A stretch of DNA of 64,000 nucleotides from Saccharum officinarum (GCA_020631735.1 CM036162.1:94474401-94538400); one strand, 5' to 3'; counted from the first letter of the stretch, positions 1 through 11,998 are shown. Translations and numbers: made by a program. The notes: generated by a model from the sequence alone, not told the origin.

Positions 1-937
1 GCTTGGGGTTGTTGCACTGAAAATAGAAGATTGGTCAAATGGTGGTGTTAACCCGGCAGTTACATGTTCTCCTAAAATATTTATACAACCTATGGTATAC
101 ATTTTATTATTATTCTTGCATATAAAACCCTTGTTGCATCACGATCCATTCAGATTTCCATATTTGAGTAGAAACTTAGCTAAAAGGTGCATATTTTCAA
201 TTTCCAAGAATTTTTTCATCTAACTAAAGTGTTCTGTCAGTACCTACATATAATTTACCACTTCAACATATATTAATAATTCCAGCATAAATGAACCAAA
301 TAAAAGAGAGATCGTCCAAATTTATTCATTCAGTCTCAGAGTTTTAGAGGGCATATGACATTGTTCACGCTGGCTTCCCGTGCATTGAGTATCCAAAATT
401 ATTGTTGCAGTTCAAACCCTTGTTACTTCACTTCCCATTCAAGTTTGCAGATTGGAGTACAAGCCTGGCGATTCAGGTTTCCATGATTTTTTCTATAAAA
501 TAAGTATTGCAGTTTTCAGATGATGGTACCTACGCATATAAAATAATTTAATGTACATAAATCATTATTCTAGCTTGAGTGAGCCATGGAAAAAATTGGG
601 CTCTCCAAAATTATTATTTTAGGGTTTAGACTCTGATCTTTGTTTGCATTTAAACTGCACCCTGCAGTTGTTGTATTCAGGAGTTTAAATTTATTGCGTC
701 AATCTAACAATTTTATACTCATTTCTCTGTGTATATATGTTCAGTTTAAGAACCTTCGTGTGTATGTTGTACATAATTATCCGTCTTGTACTACAAAACA
801 ATTGAGCTGCAGCCTGTCGGATAAAAAAAGGCGTCATCGCCCAACATCCAATCTGGAAGGCGATAGAGATCTGTGGGTTGGTTCCCTCTGGTGAACTGTT
901 TGCACTGTGCTTGCGCTTCCAATTAGCCAAAATATGC
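1..937. other. AT-rich intergenic DNA, no gene seen
   Basis: No exon-like open frame, RNA gene or recognisable transposon end was seen here. Short open frames at 640-894 (+) and 691-984 (-) overlap on opposite strands, and neither has a recognisable motif. Confidence 0.6.
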
Positions 938-956
938 TCTCTATCATGTAAGTGCA

Positions 957-1092
957 AAAACAACAACACAACCTTTTGTCCCAAGCAAGTTGGGGTAGGC
1001 TAGAGATGAAACCCAAGAGAGACAAGAAACATGAAGACACATAAAGGGCACAAGACAGATAGAGGTCACGGTTCAGGCACGTTGATTGACAG
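957..1092 (-). mobile_element. 5'-truncated SINE (Au-SINE-like) with 19-bp target duplication
   Basis: A 136-bp insertion is bounded by perfect 19-bp direct repeats, TCTCTATCATGTAAGTGCA, at 938-956 and 1093-1111. On the minus strand it ends in CCCCAACTTGCTTGGGAC followed by a TTG/T-rich tail, as I recall for the 3' end of plant Au SINEs. The long perfect duplication and simple-repeat tail are direct evidence for target-primed retroposition. The family name is from memory. The length is below a full Au SINE, so the 5' end is probably truncated. Confidence 0.7.
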
Positions 1093-1111
1093 TCTCTATC
1101 ATGTAAGTGCA

Positions 1112-3181
1112 GTCACTGTTATTTAAACCTTTTGCAGTAAGCTGTGATTTTATGTTCTAAACAAATATAGAAGATATTTACTTGCATCATCTTGGATAAA
1201 TATTTGAAAGGTTTCTCAATAACCTTTGATGGAAGCTTATTAAAAATAAAGAAGATGTTTACATATACCTTGGATTCTTTTTCCAAGGTTTAGCTGAGTA
1301 CATCCACCATGTAGAATTGCATATACCAAGGTTCTCTTATTCATTAATGGTGTCTTTAATAGCTGAGTACGAGTATATACCTTTTTTGAACTGGAAACCG
1401 TATTCAAGCTTTGTACTCCGTAGAAATGGTTACAGCAAATTGGGGAGTTAATTTCTTTACATATCAAAACATGTATGATTTGATTACCACCCAATAAATG
1501 CTTAGTAGCAGTCTAGCATATTGTAGTCTGATAACTGTATATCCTTTCTATCTATGCAATGATATACATAATATAGAACATATATGTTTAGGACATGTTT
1601 TTATGCTTCATTTAGTAAATTTAGGCAATCTCTATCTTACATATGGTGGCAATTCTAAACTTATACAACAGTTTTCAATTTAAGCAAATTTTAGAAAGAA
1701 ACTTATGTCAAATAAAGCCTATTAGTTGGATCAACCTCACCGTTCTAGACGTAGAAAATTTTCCACCATTGATGCCTACACCTACAAAGGAAACTTGCTT
1801 TGCACGTATTATTACTTATAACATTACTATATCACCTATGTGATAAAATTAGACAAGATCAATAAACCAGGTTATTCCATTGACTCTGGTTCAACTGTGC
1901 CTCTGCTTTCATCTTGACAAGGTAGTGATAATATTATCCATGTTAAGCTAATTTGCAACTATTTTATCTTTACTCCAGAGGCATAAAGCTTCAAAGAGTT
2001 ATACACCAAGTAGCTAAATTGGAGCCGTGACCTAAAAGAAAGGTACAAATTTATATTTTTACAAATTATTTTTAATCAAAAGAAACACACTAGATATTCT
2101 CCTATTTTCTTTGGTAAAACCACATGTTTAATATTCTCGACTTCTACTACCTGCAGTGTACGAAAGGCCATAATATATCAGAGGAAAATTATACATAGAC
2201 GCTGATCGACTTTGTACCTCTATCACTTCTGTTTTTGTTTTTGTTTAACAACGAAACATGGTATATCTTGAATAACGATTTGGTCTTTTATTTTACTGTA
2301 AGTGCGTGCGTGAACAGTATCTCATAAAATGATGACATAATGTAGTAGGGCCATTGTAAACAACAACAAAAATTTGAGAATTATATGCATACATAAACTA
2401 TATTTTCCACTTGCCCCACTTCTTGCCGCCTCTGCATCAATATCCTCCCGTTTGAAATCACTACGGGTCAGCTCAGGGATGGCGCGGTAACGCCGCGCCC
2501 CAAGTTTCTAGTTAGCTTTGAATTCCTGAACAAACTGCGCTAATGGGAATTAAGGGCTAATGGACGTTCTAGGTTGGTAGGTTCGTTTGGTGTGGTTCAG
2601 AGTACTGCTATCACTGTTGAGCCTCCGCGATTTGGTGGCCTGGATTGATCCAGGGCTAGCGTGGCGCAACCGTAACCATCATCATTTGAGGTGATTCAAT
2701 GTGCCATTAGGTCGCATCGCTGGATCTCTATTCTGCTGAGCGCAATGGTTCAACAACCTCGCGCGCACTGAGTCTCTTCTCTTGGTTGCTGTTTTCTGTA
2801 AAAAATGAAAAATGAATGTGTGATCGCGCGCAGGCTCTGATTGACCTGGGAGGGATCAGGAAGCTGACGCGGATGCTACCGTACAGTTTGTTCCGAGGTC
2901 AAGAAGGAGGCCATCAGAGTCAGCTAGTCAGGGGGACGTGAACGTCCGGACAGGAGAGGTCGACGGATGAATTTTGAAGAACACTGCAAAAGAAAGTGCT
3001 GAACGTTAGAGCTAGAGATGGGATTATGGGAAGAGAGTCATGGTGGTTTGGTTTTGTCGTTCTGCTAATAATATAATTTCTTGATGATGCATGATGCCGT
3101 ACGTGTTGATTTAACAAAAAGTTTGACGCACTGAAGGTTATGCAAGTGCAAATCTGCAGGGTTGTGATGTTTGTTGGTCCC
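1112..3181. other. Intergenic DNA, no firm gene
   Basis: AT-rich to about 2400, then more GC-rich. The only coding-like stretch is a possible terminal exon at 2834-2941, listed separately. No transposon ends were recognised. Confidence 0.5.
2834..2941 (+). pseudogene. Possible orphan terminal exon, 35 codons
   Basis: A pyrimidine-poor but CAG-terminated acceptor (GCGCGCAG) precedes an open stretch reading ALIDLGGIRKLTRMLPYSLF and running to TGA at 2939-2941. I do not recognise the family, and no matching upstream exons were found in the window. It may be the last exon of a gene remnant, or a chance frame. Confidence 0.2.
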
Positions 3182-3184
3182 TAA

Positions 3185-3312
3185 GAGTCTGTTCATCCGG
3201 CTTATAATCCGTCTTTTTTAGCTTGTTTTTTCAGTCAGAACAGTATTTTTGTCTCACAACAAATCAGCCAACAGTGTTTTTCAGCCGCTTATCAGTCCAA
3301 CCGAACAGGGCC
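3185..3312. mobile_element. Tourist-like MITE, 128 bp, TSD TAA
   Basis: The ends GAGTCTGTTCATCCGGCT and (reverse complement of the right end) GGCCCTGTTCGGTTGGAC form imperfect terminal inverted repeats. TAA flanks both sides (3182-3184 and 3313-3315), the usual 3-bp duplication of PIF/Harbinger-type MITEs. The interior holds the TTGTTGTGAGA block (here inverted) of a common grass family with TTATAAGCC-type ends. Confidence 0.7.
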
Positions 3313-3315
3313 TAA

Positions 3316-3815
3316 GTGGTGCTCCAATATGGACTCCAGTAGCCTTGGCCTGCAGTCTCATGCATGGGTGAACTGGCCAAGGCTCTCGACTAGTAGCTCT
3401 GTGCGTCTTTGCATTTGTTACCAAATAAACCGGCCTGCAGCCTGCTGATGCTGCCTTTTCTTCCAGGATGAGCAGCTGCTGGGGGCTGGGGCTTTGCGCC
3501 TTTGCTTGCTCGACATTGCCATGTACTACGAGCAGTGGAGACTGGAATGGGGCTCGCCAAGCTCCTAGCGTGAATTCAGTGGCAAGATGTTCGTATGGAA
3601 GCACGGAGCTACGGCTACTGAACAGTCCGTAGGAGAATGTTTTGTGTTCTCCGAAATGGAGTGTTCCTACATCGATATCTCTCGACCTGAAATATAATGC
3701 CAAAATGGTGTAGTGTACTTACGGGGTAGCACAAACTACTACCGCCAACGTAGGGTCATTGGCGGCAGAGATCACAAGGGAGGAAAAGATACGACTACGA
3801 GATTGGTAGTATAGT
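3316..3815. other. Intergenic, no gene supported
   Basis: A 140-codon open frame on the minus strand (3281-3703) runs into the MITE above and has no recognisable domain, so it is not called. Nothing else was seen. Confidence 0.5.
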
Positions 3816-3818
3816 ATA

Positions 3819-4048
3819 GGGCCTGTTTAGTTCACGATTTTTTTTAAGAAATGGTACTGTAGCGTTTTCGTTGTTATTTGATAAATAATATCCAATCATA
3901 GTCTAATTAGGCTTAAAAGATTCATCTCGTGAATTTTGTCTAAACTGTGTAATTAATTTTATTTTTTATCTATATTTAATATTCATACATGTGTCTAAAG
4001 ATTCGATGTGTCGGAAAATTTTGAAAATTTTTAAAACCAAACAGATCC
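3819..4048. mobile_element. MITE of the GGSCCTGTTTAG family, TSD ATA
   Basis: It starts GGGCCTGTTTAGTTC and ends with an inverted counterpart (AACCAAACAGATCC). ATA flanks both sides (3816-3818, 4049-4051). The interior has the family hallmarks CTAATTAGGCTTAAAAGATT and GTGTAATTAATTTTATTTTT. The same family recurs many times in this window. Confidence 0.75.
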
Positions 4049-4051
4049 ATA

Positions 4052-4558
4052 GGTTGGGAAATGCCCACGTGAACGTTGTAATACATGCAGTCCGTCAGGC
4101 GTCAGAAATAGAATACAGTCTTTCCACGCGTGGCGGCAGAACTAACGGCTCCTCAGTCAGTCAGTCACGCCCAGCTTGCTGTGCCAGCGTGTCTACGTAC
4201 AGTACAAGATCATGCTCGGCTGCTGTGTCGATCTGTGTACACGTACGCCCAGCTTGCTGTGCCAGCCGTGTCTACGTACAGTACAGGTGGTTACGCTTGC
4301 GCCAATGATAAAACGTCGAACAGGGCGCTATCGCGCAGTCTCGCAAACTGTTCAGCCTTGAAGCACCGAGTACACAGGCGTGATTTCTGACTCGCTGGGC
4401 TCGTCGCTGCGGCGTTGAACGGAGCAGCAGCCGAGCATGATCTTGTGCCGGCCGGGCATGGGCAGGGCAGTCTCGTGATCGCGACAGGTCGGCGACCTGT
4501 CGCGATATAGCTGCCAGCAGCGTCTCTTTTTCCTCTACTTTCTTTTACTGGATCATCG
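4052..4558. repeat. Small direct and inverted duplications
   Basis: GCCCAGCTTGCTGTGCCAG plus TGTCTACGTACAGTACA occurs at about 4170-4206 and again at about 4247-4284. A 22-bp segment at 4204-4225 recurs as its exact reverse complement at 4425-4446. A perfect 13-bp hairpin (ATCGCGACAGGTC, loop GGC) lies at 4478-4506. No gene is supported. Confidence 0.7.
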
Positions 4559-4788
4559 TGGCTATGTTTAGTTCCTCCAAAAATTTCACTATAAAAAAAG
4601 ATTTTCCGTCATAATAAACTTGCGATACCTGCATGAAGTACTAAATGTAGATAAAATCAAAAACTAATTGTACAGCTTGATGTACTTTGCGAGACGAACG
4701 TTTTGAACCTAATTAATCAACGGTTGGACACTGTTTGCCAAATAAAATCAAAATAGCTATAGTACATTTTTCACCCTCTTCAGGGAAC
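4559..4788. mobile_element. MITE of the same family, degenerate left end
   Basis: It begins near GGCTATGTTTAGTTCC and ends at CAGGGAACTAAGG. Between them are the family blocks AAAACTAATTGTACAG and GCGAGACGAACGTTTTGA. Boundaries are approximate, and the right end abuts the next copy. Confidence 0.6.
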
Positions 4789-4791
4789 TAA

Positions 4792-5019
4792 GGGCTGTTT
4801 AGTTGGCAAAATTTTTGACGAAACGCTACTGTAGCAAGTTTCGTTGTTATTGGTAAATATATCCAATCTGGTCTAATTAGGCTTAAAAGATTTGTCTCGT
4901 CCATTTCGTCTAAACTGTGTATTAGTTTTATTTTTTATATATTTTAATGCTTCATGTATGTGTTCAAGATTCGATGTGACGGGAATCTGAAAATTTTTGG
5001 TAAATTTTTGAACGGTGCC
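4792..5019. mobile_element. MITE of the same family, 228 bp, TSD TAA
   Basis: The left end is GGGCTGTTTAGTTGGCAAAA and the right end is its imperfect inverse, ending GGTGCC. TAA flanks both sides (4789-4791 and 5020-5022). The interior blocks match the other copies. Confidence 0.75.
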
Positions 5020-5254
5020 TAAACACAACCACGAGAGTACAGTAGCTTTCTTTCTCTGGTAACCTTTTGCTCTCAGCCGAGGTGCAAAATGCAATGCAGC
5101 ATGTGAAAAGATTGACGAAAACCTCGCCCATCTCAGGACGGACGGCCTGCCGTCAAATCGCCAACGGGCCCGGTCCTGACGTTGCGTTGATCTTGTGGCT
5201 GGGCCGCTGGGGCGGGTGCACAGTAACAACTACAGTCCCGTGAACAAGGACTCT

Positions 5255-5354
5255 NNNNNNNNNNNNNNNNNNNNNNNNNNNNNNNNNNNNNNNNNNNNNN
5301 NNNNNNNNNNNNNNNNNNNNNNNNNNNNNNNNNNNNNNNNNNNNNNNNNNNNNN
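5255..5354. other. Assembly gap (100 N)
   Basis: Exactly 100 unknown bases, the usual placeholder for a gap of unknown size. It falls inside the intron after the last readable exon of the HD-ZIP IV gene. The sequence on its far side (5097-5254) does not show the missing C-terminal exons. Confidence 0.98.
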
Positions 5355-5367
5355 CAGTAGTGCTTAC

Positions 5368-8300
5368 ATTTGGACGGAGGAGGGAGACGGCGTTGCCGTG
5401 GTGCTGGCCCTTGGCGATGTGGTCCATCTCCTGCATGGCCTCGCCGTTGGCCAGGATGTCCCACTCGCCGCGGCGCTGCTCGTCGCGGAGGTAGTCGAAC
5501 ACGCGCTGCGGGGACGTGGCGGGCAGCCGCACAGACGTCGTGGCGCTCAGCACCACGCCGGGGGCTCCCCGGGCGCCCGCACGCTCTGCCGCGCCATCAT
5601 GCGCACCTTCTCCTCCCCCTCGCCCGCGGCGCCGCCGGTCCCGGCGCTTCCTCCTCCCTCACCGCCGCCGCGCCACTCGTCCAAGCGCCGCCACTTCTGC
5701 GCCGCCGAAGCACACACGCCCGCGCAGAAGTTGTCCGTCATCCGCTGCGCCAGCTTCAGCATGCTCCTCCGCCCCACCGGCGTGATCGCTGCATCCATAC
5801 ATGTTCACCGCCGTCGCCATTGTTAACCATCACCGGCGTGGTCGATGAAGCGAGCAGTAGAAAGTTACTCACCGGCGTGGTCGCGAGCAGGAAGAGAGTT
5901 GGAGCAGAGGATGGCGAGGTACTGGCACTGGCGCTGGAGCGAGGCGAGCCAGCGGCGCGCGCCAAGGGCCTGGCCGGATTGGAGCAGCGGGCGGTAGAGC
6001 TGGTGCACCACCGCCTCGTCGTACTCCGCGTGAACAACCCACGTGACCTGTGGGCAGCACGCACAGTACAGAGCAGCGTTAGCACGGGTAGTCGCTCCCA
6101 GCGTGCCGTCACTTGGCCATGGCCACTTGCCGCCGCGACAGCGCAGTCATGGCGGAAGCAGGTAAAAGGGCTTGTGCCGCTGGCCACGGACGCGCAAGAT
6201 CGATCAAAGGGCGTACACGTACGCCATTTTGCAAGCGGACAAGCTATAGCAATGCGGTACGAATGCACCGCAACAGGATGCTGCGTGTCTACCGTCGTCA
6301 TCTAAACAAGCATCGATCGGCCTCAGGACTCAGGAGTCAGAAGTTCAGGGTTCAGAAGAAACCCAGTTTGACCACTGCAAAGTTCAGAACCCTAGCTAGC
6401 TACTGTAAGCATCATGCATACTGCTAGTGCTAGTACCGAGGGCTTGTTTAGATTGCAAAAAAATCTAACCCGATGAATAGTATCACTTTCGTCTTATTTG
6501 GCAAATATTATCAATTATGGACCAACAGGCTCAAAAGATTCACACTCGTGATTTTAAACTAAACTGTGTAATTAGTTATTTTTTTACCTACATTTAAGGT
6601 TGCATGCATGCGTCCAAAGATTGATGTGATGGAGAGAGAGTGAAAAATTCTAACTTTTGGGGTGCATCTAAACAAGGCGCGAATACAGAAGCACTACTGC
6701 ACCAGTCTGCAGTAAAGTGAGGAACGATATGTTAACGCACAGCAAACAAACAAGATCTACAACCGAGAGATGTTCATGGGTCATGAGAAATTTGGATTTT
6801 ATTGACCCCGTCGCATTACAGGTCGCATTCGTGCACTCACAAGCTCGGCACTCGTCAGTGACGACGATTAAACAGCATGACGATATGCCCTAAAAAACTG
6901 GATCTACGAGAGCAAACGACGCCCGGCCCGAGACAGCATTTCGGCGCACGTACGGTAGCGGAAGCATCGAAATGTTTCAAAAGGAAATCATGTGATACCC
7001 TAGGCCCTGCAGACGGCACGGAGACCAAACTGATCTCGCACACGTCTCGGCGCCCTGGGCCCTGCCTACGAGAGCATTGACCTGCCGCTCCTGGGGGCAT
7101 CGATTGGTGCGTGCGCAGGCAGCAGCCAGCAGTGGCGCCGCGCGGCCGGCCTTGGATTCACTCACTCGCAGACTCTCGCTCTCTCGCCCACGTACGCGCA
7201 CGCGTCGGGGCAGCATAAAATACTGGGCCGCGCCCGCTCTAAATGCGGGGTAACTCGCGCACTGTAGCCGCCACATGCCGCAGCGCCGTGCGGATTTATG
7301 ACAACTCGAATCGGACGACGGTGGAGCACAACCATGGTAACGTACCTTGGAGTAGCCGTTGTTCATGTCCTGCACGATGCAGCCGGTGGGGAGCAGGCGG
7401 CAGCCCATGTACCCGGCGGCGCCGCCGCCGTTCTGCGCGTGGTGGTGGTGGTTGCCGCCGTCGGGGCGGAGGATGGCGTCCACCGAGACGTCGACCACGG
7501 CCCACAGCCCCTCGGCGTGCTGCTTGCAGAACCGAAGGAAGAGCACCTCGCGGATCGGCACCAGCGGCGACAGAACCTGCAGCTCCGCGTGCATCTGCAT
7601 GCATCGATCCCAGGAGCACGTACGTACGTCGTCACGTCGCGTACGCGATTGAGCAGCCATATAGTATTATTACTAGTATAGGCATGTGCGTGCGATGCGA
7701 GAGCATGGCGGCATTGCGTGACGAGAGTGTGTGGTACGTGTGGGCAGGCGACGAATGGGACTCACCAGCTGGATTGACCCGCTCCGCGTGCCGCCCATGC
7801 CGCTCGAGATGATGTCCGTCGTGCTCGCCCTCGCCACGATGCATGGGAACATCTCCGACCACCGAGCCTGGACGAAACATGTCTATGGATGTCATCGCGC
7901 CAGTGGCAGCGGCACGCCATTAACATGGAACACACGGCTCCCTGGTTGCGTACGTACCGCGTCCATAAGGCTGTCTACGAGGTCCACGCTGCTGGTTATG
8001 GCGATGCCGGCCTCGCGGGTAGCCTCGGAGACGTAGCCGGCGGGGCTCGGCCCGAACACCCTGGCGAACGCGCGATGGTACTCGTCGAAGTTGAGCGTCT
8101 CCAGGCCGCCGCCGCCGCCGTCCGGGCTGCGGAACCAGAGCGGCTCGTCCATCTGCGCCACTTTCATGAGCTCCTCCATTGCGGCGAGCCCCAGCTCTAG
8201 GAGGACGGTGTGGTCGATGCCGTCGGCCGCCCCGTGCATCGCGCCGTCGAGGGCGCCGATGCCCACGGGCAGGCGCATGGCCGACGAACCGACGGGGCCC

Positions 8301-9520
8301 GGCAGGCCTCCGGCGCCCATTAGTTCGGGGAGGGGCTGCAGCGCGGACACGCCGAGGGGGCCGAGCCCGAAGCCGCCGTTGGTGCCGACGCCGAGCTCGA
8401 GGCCGGAGCACCCTTGCAGGGCCGACATGGAGCTGCCGGAGGAGATTGGGCGGCCGAGGAACTTGCCGGCGAGGGCGCAGACGCGGTCCAGCTCGTCCTT
8501 GAGCCGCGCGTTCTCTATGCGGAGGTGCTGCTCCTCCAGCGACACCTCCCCGAGCACGGCCGCGCCGCCGCAGTTGGCGCAGATGGGGTTGCGCATCGCC
8601 TCCCGGATCGTCATGTTCTCCGCCCGCAGCTTGTCGTTCTCCTGCCTCAGCAGCGCGTTCTCGTGCCGCTCGATCTGCGTCTGCTCATCACGACGATGCC
8701 CACAAGACATAAAATTGTCAGTCATCACACAGGCAGACGCAGTCCGACGCGACGCATGTCGTCCATGGGTTTGATTGACTGGTTATATTCTCGCTCCGAA
8801 CGAACCTTCATCTGCGTGCGGCGGTTCTGGAACCAGAACTTGACCTGGCGGCTCTCTAGGTTGAGCCGCTTGCTGAGCTCCATCCTTTGCTTCTCGTCGG
8901 GGTGGGGGCACTCCTTGAACACACTGCGTGTGCATATGCTAATTGTTAGGTCTAAAAACTCGTGAGAAAGATTTCTTCGTCCATGGTCTGGCCTGTGATA
9001 ACATAGGTGACATACGCTTCGAGTTCTTGGATTTGCTGCGGTGTGTGGCGGTGGTATCGCTTCTTCTTCTTGCGCGGGTTACTGTTGTCCGGGTCGAGCT
9101 CGTCACCGGAGGCGCCGTCGACGTTGTCGCTGCCTGACCGGCTGTCGTTCTCGTCCTCCCGGGCGCGGCCCAGCGAGTCGCCGTCGCCTCCGCTCCCGCT
9201 CCCGCCGCTGCCAATCAATCCCATGCGACTCAAGTCGCCCAGCTGCCCTCCTTCCATGTTCGTTTGCTAGAACAACAAAAAAATCAGTCCTGTCAGACAT
9301 ATATGAGCACAAGAAAGAATCAGAAAAATCAGAGAAGCCATCGTAGCGAGTCTACCAGGCCGAGGGAGAGGCCGGTGGCGCCGAATCCGCCGGGTTTCGG
9401 CAGGGGCGGGGCGGGGATGAGGCGGCTGGGGTTGTGCATGCCCGTGCCGCCGCCGCCAGTAGCGTCGTAGGAGAAGACGCCGGAGCCGGCGGCGCCATCG
9501 AACATGCCACCGAAGCTCAT
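5368..9520 (-). CDS. ROC6: HD-ZIP IV homeodomain-START transcription factor (ROC/GL2 family), 3' end missing
   Basis: Eight exons were read from GT/AG boundaries: 9356-9520, 9016-9266, 8806-8923, 7958-8680, 7766-7867, 7346-7594, 5873-6047 and 5368-5788. They give about 735 residues. The start [16 protein letters not shown] is typical of the family. A basic [19 protein letters not shown] run opens the homeodomain (about residues 118-178), which ends in [13 protein letters not shown] leucine zipper with a CxxC loop follows (about 179-250), then the START lipid-binding domain (about 333-565) and the start of the conserved C-terminal region. Family members act in epidermal cell fate and leaf or surface traits in the nucleus. 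The last 100-150 residues are absent because the gene runs into the gap. Exon 8 also lacks one base in a C run (5560-5564), so the frame breaks there. Roc6 rather than Roc5 is suggested by the neighbouring genes, not by protein identity alone. Confidence 0.9.
6442..6679. mobile_element. MITE within a ROC6-like intron
   Basis: It runs from GGCTTGTTTAGATTGC to its inverse GTGCATCTAAACAAGGC. Inside are the subfamily blocks GGACCAACAGGCTCAAAAGA and TGATGGAGAGAGAGTGAAAA. It sits in the 1.3-kb intron between exons 6 and 7 and does not touch either splice site. A second copy of the same subfamily lies at 15674-15915. Confidence 0.7.
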
Positions 9521-11998
9521 CAAGAGCGGACTGGAAGCAACAGCAAAACAAAGACTAGTTTTTCTCCTCCACTCCTGGCTAAAATCTGTGCCCACGATCC
9601 TACTAACCCCGCGCGGATCCCCTCAGATCCCAAGGAATTATTCAATTTTTTATGAGGTGAGAGGGAAAGAAAGCACGCATTAAAATAGAAGGAGCGCAGC
9701 CACGCAGCCGCCGATGGCCTGGCTGGAGCAAATATGGAAGGGAATCATCATGGAACGAACAACGTCATGGAGACGGGCATGAAAGGAAAGAAACTCGAGT
9801 TGGGTGGGCAGAAGGAACGCGAGACGCGTCCACCTAAAAATAGGCGTAGCTCCGAAGAACTCGATGCCAAACTCCGCCGGCGGCGATGGCGACCCCTGAA
9901 TCTGCCGAAACCCTCTCAGGCCAGGAAGACGCAGCAGCTACTTCCACTCCGCCACATGCAGCATGTGGCTTGCCGGCCTGGCGAGCGAGCTAATTAACAA
10001 GACGAGAGCAGACGAGACGAGTAGGGAAGGACGAAGAGGAAGAATGGGCAAGGGAGAGAGGTGCGAGAGAGCTCGAGAGGCTGGCCGCGGCTATGACCAC
10101 GGGAGGCAGAGGTAGATAAAGCGGGGGGACATGTGGAGCGAGTCTACGAGGGCGCCGCCAGCAGCTAGCGCTCTGGCCTCGCGGGGCAGATAAAAGAGAA
10201 AGAAAACCGGAGTCAGTCTGGGTCTGGCTGGCCATGTAAACCCAACCAGCGTGAAAAAGCTGTGTTTTTTCGGGGCCAAACCCCGAACGGAGGAAATGAA
10301 CAAGCCCCGGGGGGCCGGGAGCACAAAAACCAAGTGGGGCTGACTCGCACACGGAGGCGAGCGCGAGAGTCAAATGCCCCCCCACCCATGCACCACCCCA
10401 TGGGCCGGTTACACATAGGCCGCGGCTCCTCGACTGCTTTACTTTCACACTGCCACACAGATCTGGCAATGGCCAACAAACGATTGTGAGTGTGAGCTCA
10501 ACAAGGGGGACCGCCTATGTATGTGGATTATCCCGATTGGAGGGATGCCAAGTACAACAGCGACCAATTCTTATGCTTTAGAAAAGATGGAGGCAAGGAG
10601 AGGCAAAAACAGGGCTTTAGGCTATTCGTACCGCACCACTCTCTAAACATATCTCTAAAGAAATATTTTGTCCTAGTCATCCAGTATTCTCAACTCTATA
10701 TCAACTCCTCTCGCACCCATATTTACTCTATATCATACTCTATATCAACAAACATTTCATATCCTCTATCCTCTCTCTCTTTCTCTCTCCTCCCTCCTCT
10801 CTCCTCTCTCTTTCTCTCTCCTTCTTCCCTTTCACAGGCGCGCACACAGGAACTTAGCGAGAGGAGAGAGGGACGCTTGGTTTAGCGTTCTTCTGTACCG
10901 ACCTGAGCCGTGCAGGCTTGTTTACCGGCGCGCGGTGCAGAAGTGTACGCGCTATATTTGGCGTCCAGTTGGCTTTGCAGGCGCGCGGTGCGCACAGCCT
11001 TATACCCCCTACTTCGCTGTCAGCCGTGCTGTAGCGAGCGGAGGAAAAAAAAAAGCGGATGACACGGCGGCAAGGTAGAGCCGGGTGCCAGAAAGCAGGG
11101 AGGGAGGGCGAACGTGACGCGGACTTCTCACGGGCGGTGGTGGCTGGGTTGCTGGGCTGGACTGACTGGCTGGCTCATTCAATCGGACGCGCCCGGAACG
11201 TCCCCCGTCCCGTCCCAACCCGCGTGCGAAGTGCCGTGTCTGCCCCCCGCCGCGCTGGGCGGATGGCGGATCGGACGGGCGCGGAGCGGGGGCAAGTCCG
11301 GGAGCGCCGGAGTAAATGAGGAGCGGCGGCGGTGGGTTCTGGTGCGACGTCCGGGGAGGCGGGACGCAAAGGCAGCTCCTACGTTCGGTTCGCGAGACGG
11401 GGCCGTTGGGCTCTCGGCTGGCACGGCGAGGCGGGAGTTAATGCCGCGAGCGCGAGCAGCGTGCACGGGTACGACACGACGGACACACCGGCACGGCCGC
11501 ACGGCGCGACGCCCCGTGCCGTGCCGAGCTGCATCGCGCACCCAACACGTACCGAGAGAACGGTGGGAGTACTCGCTAGGGGAGCTAGGTGGCACCGCGT
11601 TGGCGAGCCGGGAAGAGGCGCGCGGGCACGGGCGTGGAGGTGCGTGGGGGCGTACGGCCGCTGGCGGGCGCGTGAGGGCAGGTGACGCGCCGATCGGCAA
11701 CCGAGCGGCTGCCAGTACGTGGAGCTGCTGTTACGCCACTGTTGTGGACTTGTGGTGCGTGTGCCTCGTGGTGGTACCTACTGCCGCTGACACGGGGCGT
11801 GACGACTGTGTCGTCGGTGCACGGGCCGCGCACCAGATGGGCACATCACGCTGTACTTTTTCGGCTGATTCATGATTCACTGGAGAAGCCGTATGACAAT
11901 CTAGGGAGAGGGACACATACACGTTAGTACGGAGTATTACTTTGCAATGGTGATCATATGACACCTGCACCTCATAATTAGAGGTGCCTAGCTAACTG
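9521..11998. other. GC-rich upstream region of the HD-ZIP IV gene
   Basis: This is the 5' side of the minus-strand HD-ZIP IV gene and should contain its leader and promoter. No clear minus-strand TATA box was found, so the transcription start cannot be placed. Long open frames at 11114-11875 (+) and 11179-11700 (-) overlap antisense in CpG-rich DNA, have no motifs, and look like compositional artefacts. Confidence 0.5.
10766..10831. repeat. CT-rich microsatellite
   Basis: A stretch made almost entirely of C and T, with runs such as CTCTCTCTTTCTCTCTCC. On the minus strand it is a GA-rich tract about 1.25 kb upstream of the HD-ZIP IV start codon. GA tracts in plant promoters can bind BPC/GAGA-type factors, but that role is only a possibility here. 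Confidence 0.75.

Noticed and set aside
3281..3703. 140-codon minus-strand frame
   Set aside because: No domain, and it runs into the terminal repeat of a MITE.
5370..6305. 311-codon plus-strand open frame
   Set aside because: It is antisense to HD-ZIP IV exons 7-8 and their intron; the minus strand carries the conserved START-region protein and good splice sites.
11114..11875. 253-codon plus-strand frame upstream of the HD-ZIP IV gene
   Set aside because: CpG-rich DNA with long overlapping frames on both strands, Arg/Ala/Gly-rich text and no motif.
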